Shown: positions 1 through 11,745, counted from the first letter of the stretch. The stretch is 64,000 nt of DNA from Crocodylus rhombifer (GCA_038503035.1 JAVSML010024618.1:244115-308114), one strand, 5' to 3'. Program-made: numbers and translations. The notes: generated by a model from the sequence alone, not told the origin.

Positions 1-72
1 CCCCAGTCAGGTCTGATGGACCTTCTATATGTAGTTTTGAGACACAAAAATATTCCATTCAGGGACAATTAG

Positions 73-675
73 TAAGGACCTACCACATTCACAGCAGAAG
101 TGGGATGTGCTGCAGCTCCTTTAATCTTGCAGGTTCCCCTGCACACCTCTCCACCACTGATTGGTGAAGGGACCACACTTGTAGCTCACTTCTGACAGGT
201 GAGGAGGTGAAAACTGTTCTTTTAAATATGGCACCATTTTTGCCTTCTGCTGCTGATTGGCTGAGGGGCCCCATTGGCCCTGAAGTTTGTTGCTGACTGG
301 CGGGGAGGCAAAAACCATGCCATGTTTAAAACCAGGGTTTTGCTTCCCTGCCGATCAAGAGGAAGTGGTGGGGCACACATTCATGTTCTTTTGCCTGCTC
401 TTCCCCCCCCCCCCCATTTATTGGAAAGGAAAACCATGGTTTTAAACACGGCATGGTTTTTGCCTCACTGCCAGTCAGCAAAAAGCACTGTCATGGGCCC
501 CTCAGTCAATCAGTGGCAGGGGGCAAAAATGGGGCCATATTTAAAACAGCAATTAGAAGTGAGCTGCAAGTGCAGTCCCTTCATCAATCAGTGGTGGAGG
601 GTTGCATAAGGGAACCTGCAAGATTAAAGGACCCACAGTGCACCTCACTTCTGCTGTGAATTAGGTAGGCCCCTG
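73..675. mobile_element. Foldback hAT-like non-autonomous transposon
   Basis: The two halves (about 73-335 and 425-675) are imperfect reverse complements: the left arm reads CACAGCAGAAGTGGGATGTG and the right arm ends CTTCTGCTGTGAATT, and matching continues through the TTAATCTTGCAGGTTCCC and ACCACTGATTGGTGAAGG segments. The termini (TAAGGACCTACC; right end in reverse CAGGGGCCTACC) match at 8 of 12 bases. They are flanked by ACAATTAG and ACAATAAT, a 6/8 match, which suits the 8-bp TSD of hAT elements. The spacer near 405-416 holds a C run. No transposase is encoded. The palindrome is clear; the hAT assignment is inference from the TSD length and the CAGGGG-type terminus. Confidence 0.7.
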
Positions 676-683
676 ACAATAAT

Positions 684-1865
684 ATCTGCAGGAATCCAGA
701 AGTGACTCAGCAATGAAATAGAACCCAGTCATGTTGGATGCACAGTCAAATCTCTAGAGAGAAGAACAATTGCTCTTAAACCAGTACTTTTAACAGGCAC
801 CTTGAGTTTTTTTGGAGACCTCACATTTAGGGCTATATAGCTTATCCTGCATGATGAAATCAGACTCCAAGAAGGTATGACTGCAAAGTGTTCTATATAT
901 TAGTTCAATCAGAAATGAAAACTGTCAAGTAGGTATCAGCTCTGCTGTAACACAATAAGTAGATCTTGGATCTAATTAAGAAACTGGTGTGGCATCCAGG
1001 GCTAATAAATGAAGAAAGAAGAGGGAAAAGGAGGCCACATGGGATCTGGCATGGAGTTCCATAGTAAGAGCCAGAACTGAAGGGCTGGAGAAGACTGAGA
1101 TTCAGGATGTCAGAAGAGGGTGGAAACCTTTTGTGAGCTCACAATCAAGGGCCAGAAGTCTGGAGATGACCAAAAGGGGGACAGCAGAAGCGATTTTCTT
1201 ACTGAGTTTCCCAATCCAGAGCTGGAGGGACACTAAGGGCTTCTTCCTTTGTAGGGCAAGAGAGGTAATTAGCAGAGAACAAATAACCAAGTCCAGATTA
1301 GTCCATTTCAGAAGTGGCTTGATGTAGGCTTGAGATGCTACTTGTAAAAGATTGAAGTGGGCACAGATTTTTTAAAAGATGGTCCAGTTTGGGACAGCTA
1401 TCCACAGTCACAACGCACATTGTCTATCATTTTCTAGAAGTATGAGATGATCATATTTGTATGCAATGTTCTAAAATGGTTCAATGCACACCACTGTTTC
1501 TCAGGTAGTTTGGAGCTTGGAAGTTAATTTGTGAGGTATTTGTTCAAGGTATTATCAGTCTAACAAGAATTTTATGCTGTCCCTCAGAACTTTAAGCTTA
1601 AAGCTTAGATGAAGCTTAAAGAAAATGGTTTGTAAGACTTCAGCAGCCTTGACAGTAGATTCCAAAATTAATCATAAATTGACATATTCCAACTGGCAAC
1701 AGTACTCATGGTCTGAGTTCCTAAGCAGATTTTGGGGGGCGGTATATGCACACTATCAAATAGGCATTCATTTTTAAACATTCCAGTTGTGATTCTCAGT
1801 GAAGCGTTACATTAGGCAACCAGAGATGTGGCATGCATGCTGCTCAGCCAGACAGGTACACAGAA
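684..1865. other. Non-coding stretch, no feature recognised
   Basis: Moderately AT-rich sequence with stops in all frames. The short overlapping frames at 1102-1327 lie on opposite strands and look like chance. I see no repeat ends or RNA gene. Confidence 0.6.
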
Positions 1866-1869
1866 CACT

Positions 1870-3140
1870 AGAATCACAGAAAAGTAGGGCTAGAGGGACC
1901 TTGGAGGTCATTTAGTCCAACCCCCTGCCTGAAGCAGGATTATCCCTTTCCAAACCATTCCATACAAATTCTTGTGTGACCTATTACTAAACCTACACAG
2001 ATCAACCCTGTCACAAAACCTAACCTGCCACAGGTAAATCAGGGGGACACTGTGGCTAACATCCCTCTACTGCAAGGGTTATTAAAACATACTTGAGCGA
2101 TCCAAGGAAGAGGGCCAAGTCCCCCCCAAGAAGGCAAAACCTCCACAGTTTTTACCAATCTGACCATGGGATAAAATCCTCTCCTGACCCCAAATATGGC
2201 AGTCCGCCTGATCCTGAGCAGAGTGACAAGATCCTTTAGCCCAGGAGTGAGCTGCAGCCAGTTGCCATGGAGACCCCAGCACCATGACAATGCAAGGCCC
2301 TACGGTTTCCATGGAGACTGGCCCCAGCAGTGCTGGCAGGATGTGCAGCTGGGTGGAAAGCTGCTGCAGGGCTGAGATCTTGGCATGGTGACAGGGTGGT
2401 CCAGAGCTGGGGCAGAGCTGCAATCCGCTGCCTGTATGCCCCAGGCAGAGGCATGCAGGCAACAGACTGTAGCTTTGCCTTGGCTCCAGGACCACACTGT
2501 CACCATGGAAAGATCCCAGCCCTGCCCCTGCCACTACTGGAATCTCCATGGAGACCATCTTCAGCGATGCAGGCAGGGGGCTGCTTGGAAAGGAAGTCCA
2601 GCTGCCAGCTGGATCCACCATTTTGCCCATCCCTCCTCTAGCCAGTAACTTCAAGATTTTAGTTCTAGCAGGAGCACTGACAAATCCCGTTCAAAATCCT
2701 CAATGCCAAATGCTTCTGAAGAAGAAAAAAAAACCTGATGGGGGGAGATGGGGAAGAGGGGAAAAATTCCATCCCAACATGATGTGGTAACCAGCAAGCC
2801 CAAAAACATGAGAAATACCCATTGCATAGCACAGGCATAGCTACTTGTAGATCATCCCTTACCGGTGTTTATGCACCTCTTCTTGAATATTCCACAACTT
2901 TTCAGTCTACTTCACCATCTCACTGTTTTAACAGTGAAGACATTTTCCTGATATCCAATCCAAACCTACTTTGCTTCAATTTCATGGCATCGCTCTGCAT
3001 TCTGCTCTCTGCAACAAGAGAGAAAACATCTTGTGCCCTATCTTTAAGACAGCTCTTCAGGTATTTGTAGACTGCTATCATGTCCCTTCCTAAGCACCTT
3101 TTCTGCAGGCTGAACATGAATGGATAACAGATGGATAGGA
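1870..3140 (-). mobile_element. CR1 LINE, 3' end and ORF2 C-terminus (degenerate)
   Basis: Read on the minus strand, 3168-2920 encodes a CR1 ORF2 C-terminal tail (FSLQKR, AVYKYLK and LDIRK blocks). The long 3' UTR follows and ends near 1872 with the CR1 tail signature, seen on the plus strand as AATCACAGAAAAGTAGGGCT and then GTCATTTAGTCCAACCCCCTG. The UTR blocks CTGACCCCAAATATGGCAG (near 2185) and AATTCCATCCC (near 2765) recur in sauropsid CR1s from memory. The ORF2 tail stops early and the RT core is absent, so this is an old 5'-truncated copy. The GC-rich part 2240-2650 is less clearly CR1 and may be an insert. The 3' tail resembles the piece at 16748. Confidence 0.75.
2261..2555. promoter_or_regulatory. 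Cluster of five X-box-like CCATGG motifs
   Basis: Five 14-mers centred on an NCATGG core occur within 295 bases: 2261 GTTGCCATGGAGAC, 2305 GTTTCCATGGAGAC, 2380 TTGGCATGGTGAC, 2499 GTCACCATGGAAAG and 2542 ATCTCCATGGAGAC. Imperfect palindromes of the form GTTNCCATGGNAAC are the known binding sites of RFX proteins (X-box, EF-C/EP site). The first copy is the best match. The motifs sit in the GC-rich part of a CR1 remnant. Function is inference; the cluster could simply be a degenerate internal repeat, since two of the spacings are 43-44 bases. Confidence 0.35.
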
Positions 3141-3237
3141 CAGGAAACAAAACTCTGGTATCATCCAAAGAAAGAAATAATATTTACATGGAACAGAATA
3201 GCAGAGCAGCTGGGAAGAGTTGCACCCTACAGATTTC

Positions 3238-3380
3238 CATATTTACTCTAATATAGGATAACCCTTTAATAATGTGTCTCTATTTATGGAATATTTATAC
3301 ATTTCTTATAATTTTCTGGGTATAGAATCTAATTATTGGAGGTTTGCCTTGAATTTGTCCCCCTCCTACTGCTATAGCAG
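3238..3380. mobile_element. Fold-back MITE-like element, copy A
   Basis: TAGAATCTAATTATTGGAGG (about 3323-3342) is an imperfect reverse complement of the upstream AACCCTTTAATAATGTGTC (about 3261-3279), giving a stem of roughly 30 bases. The block is homologous to 7545-7690. A pyrimidine-rich stretch follows to about 3500. No TSD could be fixed. The superfamily is unknown. Confidence 0.5.
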
Positions 3381-3559
3381 GGAAAATAAATCTGGGGCGT
3401 CAGGTCAGACCTTATCTCCTGACCCCTGCCAACTTCTCCCCCTGCAGCCCCTTCCCCTCTCCTTACTGTCATACCCTGCTCTCCCTGAGCACATGGAAGT
3501 GAGAAGCAAATTTGAAAACACTAACCTCAAAATAAAAAGACCTGTAGTAATTTGCATAT

Positions 3560-6500
3560 AGTAAACATAGGCTTAATTCATGCAGCAATGATTCATCATA
3601 CCTCATGTTTTAAATTGGTGTAAGTTTTAGCACAGAAACTCCGTAAACAGACTTTTAAGCACTGCTTTTGTACTTAACTTCTATATGGCACAAACTGTGC
3701 ATGATATTAGTCCAAAGCCAAACAGCTCACAATTTATGATATAGTTTACTGGGATGAGACCCCAGCAGAGAAAATAGCACTAAAAGCCATGGTGACACTG
3801 TAATTCAGTACGTGTGTGCACTCCAGATCTCCACAAAGGAGCCATGTGCTAATTAACCCTCAACTCATGACTGGAACCATGTGTTCAGGATATTCCAAAA
3901 AGTTATATGCAAATGAGGTTCAGGGCAACCTGGTCCAGCTTCACTTCATGGAGGGGATGGGGGAGGGAAGGCTCACTAGTCATGTGCACCAGGCTGGGAA
4001 AGGGGGCGATTGAGGGATTCTGGGTGAACTGTCAGAAGTCCTGTTTGGTGATGTTTTCTATGAATTTGCTCAGATGCTATGAATGCTATGAATCATTTGA
4101 TGAAGTTGTCATCTATGACAGTTTATGCTTTTCTGAATGACTAAGTCTCTAAGCACGCTGACAGATACTCTATTTATCACAAAATGCATTAATCACATGG
4201 TAACATCCTACATGCTCAGGCGATTTAGAGGGCTGCACCTCATGGCTCTTAGAGTGGGGTCCCCTTGCAATGGCAAATTGAAAGGCTGATGCCTGGCTAT
4301 TCCTTATACTCATCTGTGTGACTGGGATCTAACAGACTGTATTCTAGATCCCAAAATTCATGCATCCTACCATACCACAAATACCACTGAAGGACACGCA
4401 ATTTTGGGGATCCATGATACCAATTAGCAGATTCCAAAAGCATGACTAAACTAATTGCTGCCAGGGACCTAAGGTGTTGCCTTGACCTGCCTTCTGCCTG
4501 ATTTCAGACTAACAGAACTAACTACCTCGGTCTGTGAAACAGAATTTGTATTAGACAAGGTCTAAGTCCCTATCAAAGGGTCCACAGAACTGACCAAGAG
4601 AAGACATGAAGAATACAGGGAAGATAGAGCACAGAAACCTTGTGAGACTAGGGGAAAGAGGGACACCAGCCAGGGAAGCTGAAAGATCATGTGAAAAATT
4701 AGCAGGATTAGTAGCTGCTACAAAGAGAAAATACTAGGGAGCTGTTTCAGGTTAGACGGTAGCAGTGAGGCTTTTCTGGGTTTTGGCTTTGTACATATGC
4801 TTCCAAACCAAACAACCTTTTTTCTTTTGTTTTCATTCTTAGGCAATAAGCCTGTTTTGGCTTTTTATCTTACAGCTCATCTTGCATGAGAGTGATTTCA
4901 GTATGATTGGCAATAGCAGGCATTCCATTTGTATGGGAACGGCAGACCTATTGTGTTTTGTAAACCCAGGGAACCCTAAGAATTTGTGGGTCTTTCCCTC
5001 AGTTGAGATATAAAGTCTGACCAGAGTGCTCATAATACTGAGGCGTGCTAGACAATGAAGAGTCTCCAAAGAGCGGAGCTCTGAGTACAGGTAGCAAGAC
5101 AGTGGGAAGAAGATCTGGAATTTTGAGGTCACCCCAAAACAAGACCAGAGTTTGTCACTGTTCTAAACTTTTTTTTCCTAATATTTACATTTCTTCAGTT
5201 GTATTTTCAAAATACCCTTTTACTGGTTTTGATCACCATTGATTATTTCATATCTTGTAATATATCCAAAGCATTCATCTATGCAAATTGTAGTTCCATT
5301 TTTGTATTTGGAACAGTCCATAATGAATTCTTGCTGGATAGACTTAATGGAATTTTGGAAGATTCATTAGCATTTGGAAGTCATCCATTTGTAGAAAAGG
5401 TTTTGCTTCCTTTCCAAATGTTTTACTTTTTTAAAGAAGTAAGACAAATGCTAATATATCCCCCTAATTTGATAAGGCATCATCAACTTTTCATAAGCAA
5501 CATAAAAGCTACTTGTGGTATGAATTGTACTCATGTACTATTCAAAAGAAAAAGTAGTGTTGGCCTTTTTTAAATAGCCTTGGATTCTGCCCTGCCCAGA
5601 ATATAAATATACATATAGGTACTCAGCAAGCTGAACAGCCTATATTCATTCTTCAGACTTGTGTTTAATAGTTTTTCTAACGCATTATTACCACAGTACA
5701 TAGTGACTTGAAGAAGAGTCTCACCTGGAAACCAACTCAGATTCCTTTTATTTCTCAAGAGGAGACAGAGACATATGTTTAAGATAAGTGACATACATCC
5801 TCAACTGCCTTTTTGCTCTTTCAAACTCTCATTTCTCTATTTTCTGCAAATAAAAGACATAAGTATTTGATCTGGAAAAACAAACTCCTGAAAAAAAAAT
5901 CAGAACTACATTCTGGAACAGCTGATTCCTACTTGTGATGTTGTTCACAAATACTGACATAGGGATGGCACAAATCTCCTTCCCTATTCCCAGGATGCCT
6001 CTGATAAAAGTTGATCTAAAGTAAGCCTTATAATTCTCCACACTAACACGTAAAAAATAAGCAACTTCTAAAGAACTGGCCCTGCATATATTATGTTGGC
6101 CCATCAACCATACTTAGTGGCACCATTGTACTATTTCACACTCCCTTTAAAGGTAAAGAGTAAAACGAAGCACAAAGTAGTGAATCACCCAAGCTATCAC
6201 AAAATGGCAACAACACAGGAAACCAAACCCAGAAATCCTGCTCCCCAGTACCCTGTTTTAACTCATCCAACTATGATGCCTAATCAAGAAAGGTTCCTCA
6301 GTATGTATTGTCAAACAGAGGGAAGAACTCAGAAGCTGCTAAACAAACAAGAAAGCAAATATTAAAAAATCATGGATGAAAGCCTCTGAACCTTTTCAGT
6401 ACATCTGAGTATGAACAGATTAGCCATTTGGTAGGTCTCATGTATGTAACTGGAACTAACAACACAGTACATACAAAATTATCTACTCTCTGACATCAAA

Positions 6501-6860
6501 AATGTCTCTTTCTCTATAAAACTTCCATTAAAGTCACCAAGAGTTTCTCATACAAAACCCTTGACTGTTAGTCCTTACTGACTTTTGTTTCAATAAAATA
6601 TTTTCTCTTTCCCATGTATTACAGAAAAGTATATTGCATTTAAACTACATTGTGCGTGCAGATGTCCATTCCCCTCTTTACCTCATTGGCTTAAACAGCA
6701 AATTCCAATCTCCAAAAAAATTATACTGTTCTAACATCCTACAACCAATATCCCAATATTTTTCCCCCACAAACTCACCAATTAATAGAGTACACACTTC
6801 ATAGACTATGTCACACTGACCTTCCACTTTTCTGAAAACCTTCTTCAAGAATCTTACGAT
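3560..6860. other. AT-rich non-coding region, no recognised element
   Basis: About 3.3 kb of AT-rich sequence. The largest frame (5199-5573 plus, 124 codons) has no domain I recognise and no splice or promoter context. The other short frames look like chance. There is no tRNA-like fold, tandem array or LINE signature. Old diverged repeats cannot be excluded by eye. Confidence 0.55.
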
Positions 6861-6866
6861 ATAGAG

Positions 6867-7179
6867 CAGGTGTGTCAAACTCCCTTGGGCCCCTGAGCTG
6901 GATCTGGACCAAATCTGGACCCACCTTCTGGCAGTGGGGTAAGTGACTGCAGGATTAACCACTGTGAATTCCTGAGCTGCAGGGATTAATGCACCCCTCA
7001 CTTGGTCCTCCACCACTAAGACAGGTCCCCAGAAAGGCTCTGCATGCCAAAATTCAGTGGTGGGTCCTGCACCTCCAGTCACCCCGCCCTGGAATTCCTG
7101 GCCTCTCCAGGACTCCCATGGGCCAGATGATACTCCACAAGCCAGACCCAGCCCACAGGCTGTAGTTTTGACACCCCTA
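6867..7179. mobile_element. hAT-like MITE with TGTCAAAA-type ends
   Basis: The left end is CAGGTGTGTCAAACTC and the right end is GTTTTGACACCCCTA, whose reverse complement TAGGGGTGTCAAAAC matches the left TIR. The GGGCCCCTGAGCTGG and GGCCAGATGATAC subterminal motifs are also typical of vertebrate hAT MITEs (CAGGGGTGTCAAAC family type). Flanks ATATAGAG and AAGCAGAG agree at 5 of 8 positions, so the TSD is decayed or misplaced. The length of about 313 bp and lack of coding capacity fit a non-autonomous element. Confidence 0.6.
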
Positions 7180-7189
7180 AGCAGAGAAA

Positions 7190-7544
7190 AGGAAATCAGC
7201 TATATTAGGCAAAGCCATGTTAGGCTCAAGTCAGGTAGAAGGTGCATCTCTATATTGACACTTTTGATAAAGAGCGACAAATATTTTCTGAATATCTGCA
7301 CTTGAAATCCCATTTTGGGGAATTTTATTATTTTTCATGATATACCGAATAAATATTGAAAGTTACATTTGATTAATCATCCAAGGAAATGCAACATATT
7401 GAATGAAATAGAACAAAAGGGCATGAACGCCATCTGGAATACATAGTAGTTGCAATGCAGTTAAGTATTTCTCTGCGTAAAGTTTCTACAGATAACTTTT
7501 GTACTATACATAGATAAATATCCTGTTAATTATTACAGAAACTA
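7190..7544. other. AT-rich spacer, nothing recognised
   Basis: Plain AT-rich DNA between two MITE-like elements. No frame, repeat or motif is supported. Confidence 0.55.
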
Positions 7545-7690
7545 CCACATTTCTCCAAATCAAAAACAACTTCAAATTTAAAACAATCCTCCAATAATCA
7601 GATCCTCTATATGAAAATATATACATTTGTTAGAATTTTCCATGTAGAGAATCTAATTATTGGATGGTTGTCTTAACTTTGTTCCTACTC
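7545..7690. mobile_element. Fold-back MITE-like element, copy B
   Basis: AAACAATCCTCCAATAATCA (about 7582-7601) is the imperfect reverse complement of the later TCTAATTATTGGATGGTTG (about 7652-7670), with a short AT spacer. The right arm and spacer match copy A at 3290-3370. Downstream to about 8110 the sequence is C/T-rich and GC-rich without a supported gene. It may be the body of the same element. Confidence 0.5.
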
Positions 7691-8717
7691 CTCTCCCCAC
7701 CATTGTGGTGGGGAGAGTGGTGGGCAGCAAGAAGCCAACCCCCTGCCCTCCCTGCCTACCCCCACTGTTCCTTGCCCCCACCATGGCTTTACGTGCCCAC
7801 ATCCATGCCCCCTGACACAAATTCCACTACCTGGGTGGAACATGTGGCATGGGGCATGTGGGCAGGCACAACTTGGGCTTGTCACCCATGACTGTGCCTG
7901 CCCCCACCACTTGCTCCTCCACCCCCTCTACCACCTACCCCCTAATCACCCCCCCACCATTTCCCCCCATGCCTGTACCTGCCCTCTCGCCATTTGCTCC
8001 CCAACCCCATCAGCAACCTGCTCCATACCTACATGACACCTGTGCCTGCCCCACCCAACCTCTGGTCCCTCTGCTACCTATCTCCCCCCGCCAACTTATC
8101 TTTTAATTGGCTTCAGCTCTGGCTGCGGCTTAAGTCAGAAGCAGCGGCCCCAGCTTCAACCCCAAACCCAGCCAAACTTGGCCAGGCGGAAGCAGCAGCA
8201 GGAGCTTTGGCACTGGGGCTCTGGGGCAAAGGTAAACAGCAGTGGGAAAAGGTAAACAGTGGTGGGTGGCAGGCTGCATGGTCTCTTCCACAGTCTTCCC
8301 AATCTACACATCACAGGTCTCCCCCGTGCATTCCCGCCCCCACCCAGCCAATCCTGCACTCCCATCACATGCCCCTTCTCTTGCTGCATGAACATCCCAG
8401 GCTCAGGCAGGTGATGGCTCAACTCTGGCTTGAGCCCCAGGCCCAGGTCTGAAACCAGAGCAGAGTCACCACCTTCCGTAGCCCAGTACTCAAATCTAAG
8501 ATGAAGCTTTACCACTCTCCATGTTGACTGAACAGAACAAACCTTGCCTTGGACCAAGACTGGTAAATATTAGAGTAGTTTAAAGACAGTGCCTTTTACT
8601 GTAAAAAAAAAAAAAAAAATCAACAAACAACTTATAGCACATAGCTCAGTTAGACATTCAAAAAAGAGAATTCATGTAAGCCCTTTCTTGCAACTCCCTA
8701 CCAAGATCGGTTATAAT

Positions 8718-9659
8718 TAGGAATCCAGATTTTCTGTTTGCTGTGGAAGAATGCAGGTTTTCTCATTTCAAGGAGAAAGCCATGGATTTTCATCTTTAAA
8801 GGAGAAAACCACAGATTTTCCTATTTAAAGGAGCTGCTTGGGGCTGGGGGAGCAGGAGAAGGTGACTAATGGCAGGAGGTACCACATGCATGTATGTGGC
8901 CAGCATGCAGCCAGGCAGGGGGGTGGGAGTAGCCCTGGCAGTTGGATGCAAGTAAGTCTATGGGGGGTGGGGGAGGAGGGCCAGAGCTTGGGGACTTCCT
9001 GCGGAGCTGTGAGGTGTGCACCGGCAGGACTGGGGGGGAGGACTGTGGCTTGGGAGTGAGGCGTACTGGGGGGAAGAAAGACTGTGGGTTGGGAGCATGG
9101 TGCACTGACAGGGCCAGCAGGCTGCCTATTCAGGGGCATCAGCATAGATGGGGGGCTATGGGTTAGGAGTGAGGGGCAACAGCATGGCCGGGGGGGGGGT
9201 AGGGATTATGGGTCAGGAGAGAGATGCATCAGCAAGACCAGGGAGCTGTGGGGCAGGAGTGAGGGGCACAGATGGGGACAGGGGTATGGGGGCTGGGAGT
9301 GAGGGGCAATGGCATGAGCAGGGCAACAGCATACCAGGACTGCTCAGTGCCACAAAGCAGTGAAGACAGCCAGCTGAAGCTCAACCCACATCCTAGTGGG
9401 TGAAGTTCTGATACTCTATGATAAAAAAACCAAAATCATGCCAAAAATATAGGTATTTTGAATTTATTTTATTATAATGACTGAGGCACTGGTAGGCTTC
9501 CAATTTGCTTTAAAATTGTAAATATATCAGTAAAACATTGTACTAAATTGACACCTATATACATAGAGGTGTTTCATTTTTAATCACAGAAAAAGATAGA
9601 TTTGGGGGGGTTTAATCAGAGATTTTAGGATTTTTGAACAAAGAAAATCAGGATCCCTT
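8718..9659. mobile_element. TIR element with minisatellite core, copy 1
   Basis: The left end TAGGAATCCAGATTTTCTG is matched by the reverse complement of the right end, AAGGGATCCTGATTTTCTTTG in part. Flanks GTTATAAT and TTTATGAT agree at 6 of 8 bases, suggesting a hAT-type 8-bp TSD. Just inside the left end are about three diverged units of CATGGATTTTC...TTTAAAGGAG (8750-8835). The core is a G-rich minisatellite. The right quarter (9421-9659) is homologous to 47110-47409, so this is a repeated family. There is no transposase. The element limits are inferred from the TIR. Confidence 0.6.
9030..9335 (+). repeat. G-rich minisatellite, period about 45-50
   Basis: Variants of GGGAGTGAGGGGCAACAGCA recur at irregular spacing (for example near 9048, 9090, 9167, 9258 and 9296). 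Frames across this segment (8942-9363) are products of the repeat and are not genes. Confidence 0.6.
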
Positions 9660-10740
9660 TTTATGATAGTAAGAAGCAAGGAACAAAGCAAAATAATTCG
9701 ATTATAAGTGTGGGAGAAAACTATACCATTTACATAGTAACTTTTACATGGTCAACATATTAAAAAAAATTCTTTTGGCATTTTCCAGTTTATCTACTGC
9801 ATGTGGAAAATAAAACTACATCATGCATAAGACAGTCCACTTGAGTTATGGCTAGAACTGATGCTTGGTTAGCCAAGGAATGCGTTAACCCAATATCTAA
9901 TTCTATATATTCTTTAATGGATTATAATAGGGAGAATCCGTATTTGGAGAATGCAAGAGACATTCCTAGGAACTCTTGGTGCTTTGAAACAGAAGGAAGC
10001 TGACATGATGAAAAGAAGTTCACAAGTTTCCTCTAGTCATTACTCTCCAGGATAACAACACTAAAAATCTTTGATTGAAGCTTGGATTCTTTGAGCATGA
10101 ACATCAAAAACAAAAAGACTCTGACTCCCTGAACCAAAACAAAACAAAATAACCCCGCATAAGGGCACAGACAAATATACACTTGTAGCAGCTTCAAATC
10201 AAAAGGGGAGCTGCTGGTAGAGAATGCACAGCAGTTCTTATATATGCATGAGTCTGTGGTGATACAAGAGTAATAGAAGCACTCCAGTTTTAATCTCTAT
10301 TCATCCAAGGTCAAAATTAGGATGATTTTCTCACTTGTGTCGCTGTGGCCTAATCCATTTGAAACACTAGTGGGAAGGAGGTACTTTAAACCCCCTTGAA
10401 AATCCCAACCAGAAAAACCAACTCCAAGTTACATTCCACAGGGATGATTTCTTCCTCTCTAGCTCTAAGCCTGCTTACTTTAGGGAAGTGTTCTTCAGGG
10501 CTTCCTGCAGAGCCAGAAGCCAGCAAAATTAATTTGCTACTGAACATTATATTTAATCAAGCGAGCAAGCTTGTGAATGTTGCCGTATAATCTCACTGAT
10601 ATTCATGAATGCTTTCTTCTGCCTTCTGTGGTCTATGAGCAGACATGGAAGTTCCATTTTTATATGTGATGGGCCAGAAAGCTCTCTACAGCCATAACAT
10701 AAACATTCATGGCTTCAGAGTACTTTTAAAATGGCCAATC
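9660..10740. other. AT-rich non-coding stretch, nothing recognised
   Basis: No long frame, repeat end or RNA-like structure was found. The 64-codon frame at 10396 has no supporting context. Confidence 0.55.
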
Positions 10741-11455
10741 ACATGAAAATTTAACCCTCATCTGATGAAGTATCAGACAGGGGCACTGCAAGGCAGGGAG
10801 CCTCAGGGAACCTGTGTCTAGGTTCCATGTGGAGGTTAATTTCAATCAATTTCACCCGTATCCCATGTGGCTTTGCATGGCTGTTACAGAGATGAGACAG
10901 TTTCCTCCCTGCACAGCAGGGGATGGGGTGGAGGAAGGGAGCTCCTTCCACCCAGCCACATGGGCCCAACCCAGCTACCCCTGCTGGGGTTTTGGGGGGA
11001 GCTAGGCCAGATCTGCATGGCAGGGGGGGCTCCCTTCCCACCCCCTCCCTGCACACAAGCATCTTGACAGCAGCAGAAGCTGCCACACCCAGAGCTGGGG
11101 TGGGAGAGGGAAATAGGGGTACCCTCCACCCGCCTTGCAGACCCAACCTGGCTATCCGTGATGAAGTCTTCTGGGGACCTGGGCCAGGCCAGGTCCATGA
11201 GGTGGGGATGTTCTGTTTCCCCTTCCTCCACTAGCTTTGGGCACAGAAGTTTCTACAATTGTCAAGACATTCATGTGGGGGGGGAGAGCACTTCCCCCAC
11301 TGTGTGGGCATGGCTTGGCTACCCCCAGAACTCAACTCAAGCAGGGGTAGATGTGGAGGTGGACATTCATGGCAGGGGGGTGGAGGCTGGGGAGAGGGGC
11401 CAGTGAAGGTAGGCTCGAGCCCCACTATCCAACAGACAAACCCTGTTGGGTTCAA

Positions 11456-11510
11456 TGGCACTGTAACTCACAGCTTTACTTTGTGTAAAGCAACATGAGT
11501 TAGAGTGCCA
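11456..11510. repeat. Strong 24-26 bp inverted repeat (hairpin)
   Basis: TGGCACTGTAACTCAC plus AGCTTTAC (11456-11479) is reverse-complementary to GTAAAG...TGAGTTAGAGTGCCA (11485-11510), with one mismatch and a two-base bulge around a five-base loop. It lies at the right edge of a GC-rich segment (10740-11450) that holds no supported gene. It could be the remnant of a foldback MITE or a small-RNA-like hairpin. Confidence 0.65.
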
Positions 11511-11739
11511 CTCCAACACGCTTCCTGTACTTGTGTGCACACCATATGAGTTAATAACTGACTGGCACTGCGATCTTCCGTCTGGACCTGTAACAGGGAA
11601 CCCTAACCCTATTACTAAGAGACAGGGTGGCCCCTTTAAGCCCAGAACCTTCCGGTCACGGCTGGCCGGTCAAGTAGGGGTTAAGGTTCAAGCCGTGCCA
11701 GCCAGTCAGGTGACCAGAAGGGGCAGGACCTGTCTCACA

Positions 11740-11745
11740 TATAAA
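11740..11745 (+). promoter_or_regulatory. TATA box inside solo LTR
   Basis: TATAAA in the context CTCACATATAAACCCCAG, about 150 bases inside the LTR. This is the expected kind of U3 core promoter; activity is unknown. Confidence 0.4.

Noticed and set aside
5199..5573. 124-codon plus frame
   Set aside because: AT-rich, no family resemblance, no conserved motif; likely chance.
11596..11612. CCCTAACCCTA as interstitial telomere repeat
   Set aside because: Only about two units, within an LTR; chance is enough.
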